Below, piece by piece: positions 61,441 to 64,000 of a stretch of DNA of 64,000 bases. Within the stretch, counting starts at the first letter, position 1, and every line of letters begins with the position of its first letter. Where the stretch lies: contig JAKTNV010000075.1 of the NCBI GenBank assembly GCA_022747635.1, positions 1,364,001 to 1,428,000 of the forward strand, given 5' to 3'. The DNA is from Hetaerina americana. Lineage: Eukaryota; Arthropoda; Insecta; Odonata; Calopterygidae. A program made the position numbers and the translations under genes. The notes under the pieces were generated by a model that made no database searches, was not told where the DNA came from, and saw only the letters and a list, made by a program, of their open reading frames with translations.

Positions 61441-62734
61441 TGTCTCACTAGTCCCTTTCGCCATCAGCTGCGATGACTACCAGTGGTGGTGGGAGTTCCC
61501 ACCAGAACAGATTATGTGGTCTACACAAAAGTGTTGCATCAGATTGTTTGGCAGTCAGTAAAGAGGTCACTGACCGGACTGGCAGCAGAAGGAGACTACG
61601 TGGAGCAGGAACTGTTGGAGCTGTGCCAATCTGTGAAGAATCGAGCTTCCTTCTAGGACACCTCTGCATTGTTCTACATCGACCAGACCGGAACTTACTG
61701 GCTTTTCTCTCCTGGCTGACGTTGCTTTTTTGGACTCTTCTGGATACTGCACACTGACCTGGACCTCTTGGATACCCTAAATCTCCTGGCAACGACCTCA
61801 GCACCTCATAGGACTACTCTACTTCTGGGAAGTGGAGGGACCTTTTAAGGATCACTACGCCTGCTTCAAACCACGTGGTAATCGGCTCTTATTAAGACCA
61901 TATTACTGGCATCACTGCCAACACCAAGATTTTCCGCCGTTATGCTCAAGGAATGCCCGACCTCTAGCCACAGCTCCTCCCCTGGCCCCTCTGCCGCAAT
62001 CCTTTCCTGCCATTCTCACAGACACCAAGTGTCGCATCAGATTGGTGAACAGGTCCATATAGGAGGTCCCGTCTCTTCTCAAAGCTAAATCTGTTCCGTA
62101 TGTCACATACCAACTGCAGGGTAAGCGTAGGAAAGAGTTTTCACTTTGTGGCCTCTTCCCCTCAATTTCTGAGGACAATTTATCGGAACTCAAGACAAAG
62201 GGTTTCCTCATAGCAGTTCACTGAATCTGGTCTACCAGACCTTTGGCTGCTTAACGGGCTTCAGGGCTCCTATCACTTGACAAATACCCGACCCGAACCT
62301 GCCAAATAATAGCAGAAAATTCTATAGATACCCAAGCATTTTTATGGCTTTCTAATTTAGCAGGACTTTCGATAAAGATCGACTTTTATTATAAGCCTCT
62401 GTTGCCAGTGCAATGCCAATGCCACTGGGACACAGAAAAGCACTGCACTCTCCCTCTGAACTGCGTCTGCTTTGACAGTCCCCACGCCTCTTCCGAATGT
62501 TTGAAAACACCCGACTCCCGTGCTAAATGCTGCTACCTTTGTCAAAGGGAGCATAAGGCCAATTACAGGGGTTGATCTGTCCACACAAGGCCAAACAAGA
62601 ATTAATATTGCACCTAGGTAAGACAGCTTCCTTCACTCCTACCCCTGCTCCAAAACCGTTCACCCACTCCAACTCTGCTGCACTTCACAACCCCCCCTTT
62701 CTTTTCCGTCCCCAACACACCCCCTTGATTCCAA
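61441..62734 (+). mobile_element. G2: next G-family unit, interrupted by I4
   Basis: A leader starting with hairpin 61488-61503 is followed by a decayed gag (62280-62690). The leader differs from G by lacking the shared block and the long tandem repeat. It contains a segment (61832-61920) like 59140-59215. I4 inserted at 62735 after the knuckle region. Confidence 0.7.
62280..62690 (+). pseudogene. G2 ORF1 knuckle region (decayed)
   Basis: Segments in changing frames: ARTCQIIAENSIDTQAFLWL, LAGLSIKIDFYYKP, then a degraded first knuckle (CQCHWDTEKHC), LNCVCFDSPHASSECLK and CYLCQREHKANYRG followed by TGA in place of the final Cys. It aligns with G 58560-58880. Several zinc ligands are lost. Confidence 0.72.
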
Positions 62735-64000
62735 CCCCCCCGCGGGTAGAGGGATAGAGAATACTCCCGCAGTATTCCTGCTTGTCGTAAGAGGCGACTA
62801 AAAGGGCGGGGAGAGAACCCCGAAAACAAACCCCAAGCCAGCAAGGGATGCGTCCGGACAGTGCTGTGGATCCACTGTCTGTGAGCGGCCATACCATCTG
62901 GCCTGCGATCCGCCCAGGTATTTGCCGTGCCTGGAGACCCGTAAGGGAGAGAAGGGGATCCTGGAGGGTGAGCTTTCTGGTTCCCAGCAGGGTGTCGGAT
63001 GCCCTGTATGGACCGGAGAGCGATATCCCTCTTCGGCCCCGGATTTCGCGTAAACGGGAGGCCGGGAGCTAGCCACTCCCGGTCAATCGGCTTCCGTCGC
63101 GTTTTCGCTCCGGTGGCGAGTGCCAAGGTTGTGGGGGTCTGCGTAGGGAGGTCGGAGATGTAAGGGTTTTGGTGGGCCCTTGCACCGAAGATCCACCCCG
63201 AAACAGACAACCACTCCAGAAGCGCTATATCCCTCGAGTTAGCCCTGGCGACCGCTCCGGTTTGGCGGAGTGGCGTCCCAAATGTGTGGCTCCGTGGCGG
63301 GTGGGGAGGCCGAGGGACGAATCATTTCTTATTATGGAGGAAAAACCCTTTCCCCCACTAAAAAGATCCCGTCCGGACACCGGCGGGGGAGAAAAGTGTA
63401 TCGGCGCATGTAAGCGCTATTTAATTATGTCTCGTGCAAAGGAAGGTGAAACCTTGAAAAAGGTTTCTCCTTTCTTAATTCGCAGAGTGTTGTCACAGAT
63501 TGTGCCTGGGGACCCAAAGAGCGTGAAGAAGCTCAGGGATGGTACACTACTTATAGAGACCCTGAACGACACACAGAGCAAAAAACTGCTTGCTATGGGA
63601 ATGCTCCATGACATTCCGATTAAGGTGGAGGTGCACCGCACTCTTAACACCTGTCGCGGAGTCATCAGTCACTACGACCTCCTATACGTGGACATCGAAG
63701 AAATCAAGAGAGAAATGTTCTCTCAGGGAGTGATTGATTGTCGTCGACTCACCACAAGGCGCAACGGAGAAAACGTAAACAGCACCTCCGTGATCTTGAC
63801 GTTTGCGCGTGATGGACTACCCGACAAGGTGTTTGTGGGCTATGAATCGGTACCAGTGAGGCCATTCATCCCAAATCCCGTGCGTTGTTTCAAAAGCCAA
63901 CGGTTCGGCCATGTCGCGTCGCGCTGCGAGGGCAAGGCCACCTGCCCGCGCTGTGGCAAAGACGCACACGAGGATAAAGAGTGCTCTTCGGAACCTCTTT
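62735..64000 (+). mobile_element. I4: I-clade LINE, 5' part, continues off the right edge
   Basis: It starts with a C-run and GCGGG at 62735-62745, then the conserved leader, 5' UTR and ORF1, nearly identical to I2 (8441-9760). It inserted into the G2 gag. Unlike I2 it has no 2-nt deletion at the ORF1 start, so its ORF1 is open from the ATG to the edge. Confidence 0.9.
63427..64000 (+). CDS. I4 ORF1, gag-like protein (partial, open to the edge)
   Basis: The ATG is at 63427 (MSRAKEGETLKKVSPF), the start that identifies the true ORF1 start of this family. About 191 codons are open. The first knuckle reads CFKSQRFGHVASRC, so its second Cys is Ser, while I2 has CFKC. The second knuckle (CPRCGKDAHEDKEC) is intact and the third is cut by the edge. 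It probably binds the element RNA. The Cys-to-Ser change may weaken the first knuckle. Confidence 0.88.
   Translation, partial: MSRAKEGETLKKVSPFLIRRVLSQIVPGDPKSVKKLRDGTLLIETLNDTQSKKLLAMGMLHDIPIKVEVHRTLNTCRGVISHYDLLYVDIEEIKREMFSQGVIDCRRLTTRRNGENVNSTSVILTFARDGLPDKVFVGYESVPVRPFIPNPVRCFKSQRFGHVASRCEGKATCPRCGKDAHEDKECSSEPL

Noticed and set aside
1..64000. Telomeric TTAGG arrays, as expected for TRAS/SART-like or chromosome-end arrays
   Set aside because: No run of TTAGG or a similar telomeric repeat was seen. The telomere-like idea rests only on element orientation and junctions.
1..64000. LTR retrotransposons, endogenous viruses or DNA transposons
   Set aside because: No long terminal repeats, protease, integrase or transposase motifs were seen. 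All RT motifs fit LINEs (YADD or YVDD with FxDxxxAF).
1..64000. CRISPR arrays, tRNA, rRNA or bacterial operons
   Set aside because: No regularly spaced identical repeats were found. No tRNA cloverleaf or rRNA segment was recognised by eye, although a tRNAscan or Rfam search was not possible.

Overview
This window looks like animal nuclear DNA, most probably from an arthropod. It consists almost entirely of nested, decaying non-LTR retrotransposons (LINEs). I found no host gene, rRNA, tRNA, CRISPR array or bacterial-style operon. The evidence for an animal is the combination of Jockey-clade gag proteins (pre-C2HC region plus three CCHC knuckles, with the typical HPANYRGC ending) and an I-clade LINE carrying endonuclease, reverse transcriptase and RNase H. 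The order and species cannot be read from the sequence. The working family names below (A, C, D, E, F, G, I) are mine. A to G are EN-RT elements without RNase H; I is the RNase H family.

Layout. 1-2880: A1 (-), running off the left edge. 2908-7820: A2 (-), ORF1 and ORF2 both frameshifted. 7821-8440: a 5' piece of I (+). 8441-14157: I2 (+), the most complete element. 14158-16540: scrambled E and A relics. 16541-19284: A3 (-), interrupted by a 905-bp internally deleted I copy (17566-18470) with a perfect 12-bp target-site duplication. 19285-22200: A4 (-). 22201-25790: F (-). 25791-28318: E1 (-). 28319-28715: a 3'-UTR remnant and AT-rich DNA. 28716-30280: E2 (-), with an intact RT frame. 30281-35402: C (-), nearly full length. 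35435-40040: D (-), whose gag has an internal tandem duplication. 40041-44110: E3 (+). 44606-45442: E4 (+). 45769-48200: E5 (-). 48201-49276: E6 (-). 49277-50086: C3 (-). 50087-53028: I3 (+), 5'-truncated. 53029-54804: G' (-). 54805-56035: C2 (-). 56041-62734: a head-to-tail G3-G-G2 array (+). 62735-64000: I4 (+), running off the right edge.

How the parts work together. In a LINE of this type ORF1 makes an RNA-binding gag with zinc knuckles. ORF2 makes the APE-like endonuclease and reverse transcriptase for target-primed reverse transcription, and in family I also RNase H. In A1, A2, E3, E5 and F the ORF2 ATG overlaps the ORF1 stop by exactly 8 nt (ATG-NN-stop), which suggests coupled translation. 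Most copies are dead through frameshifts, nonsense changes and truncation. The best preserved frames are the I2 and I4 ORF1, the C ORF1 and ORF2 N-terminal half, the E2 RT and the F gag.

The most interesting observations are: the compact deleted I copy with an intact TSD and a fold-back at its deletion junction; a 5' leader block shared by two different LINE families (E and G); same-orientation head-to-tail junctions between elements, including a G array with a period of about 4.68 kb; the duplicated gag half in D; conserved 3'-end hairpins; and a 636-codon open frame fusing the end of one LINE to the gag of the next.
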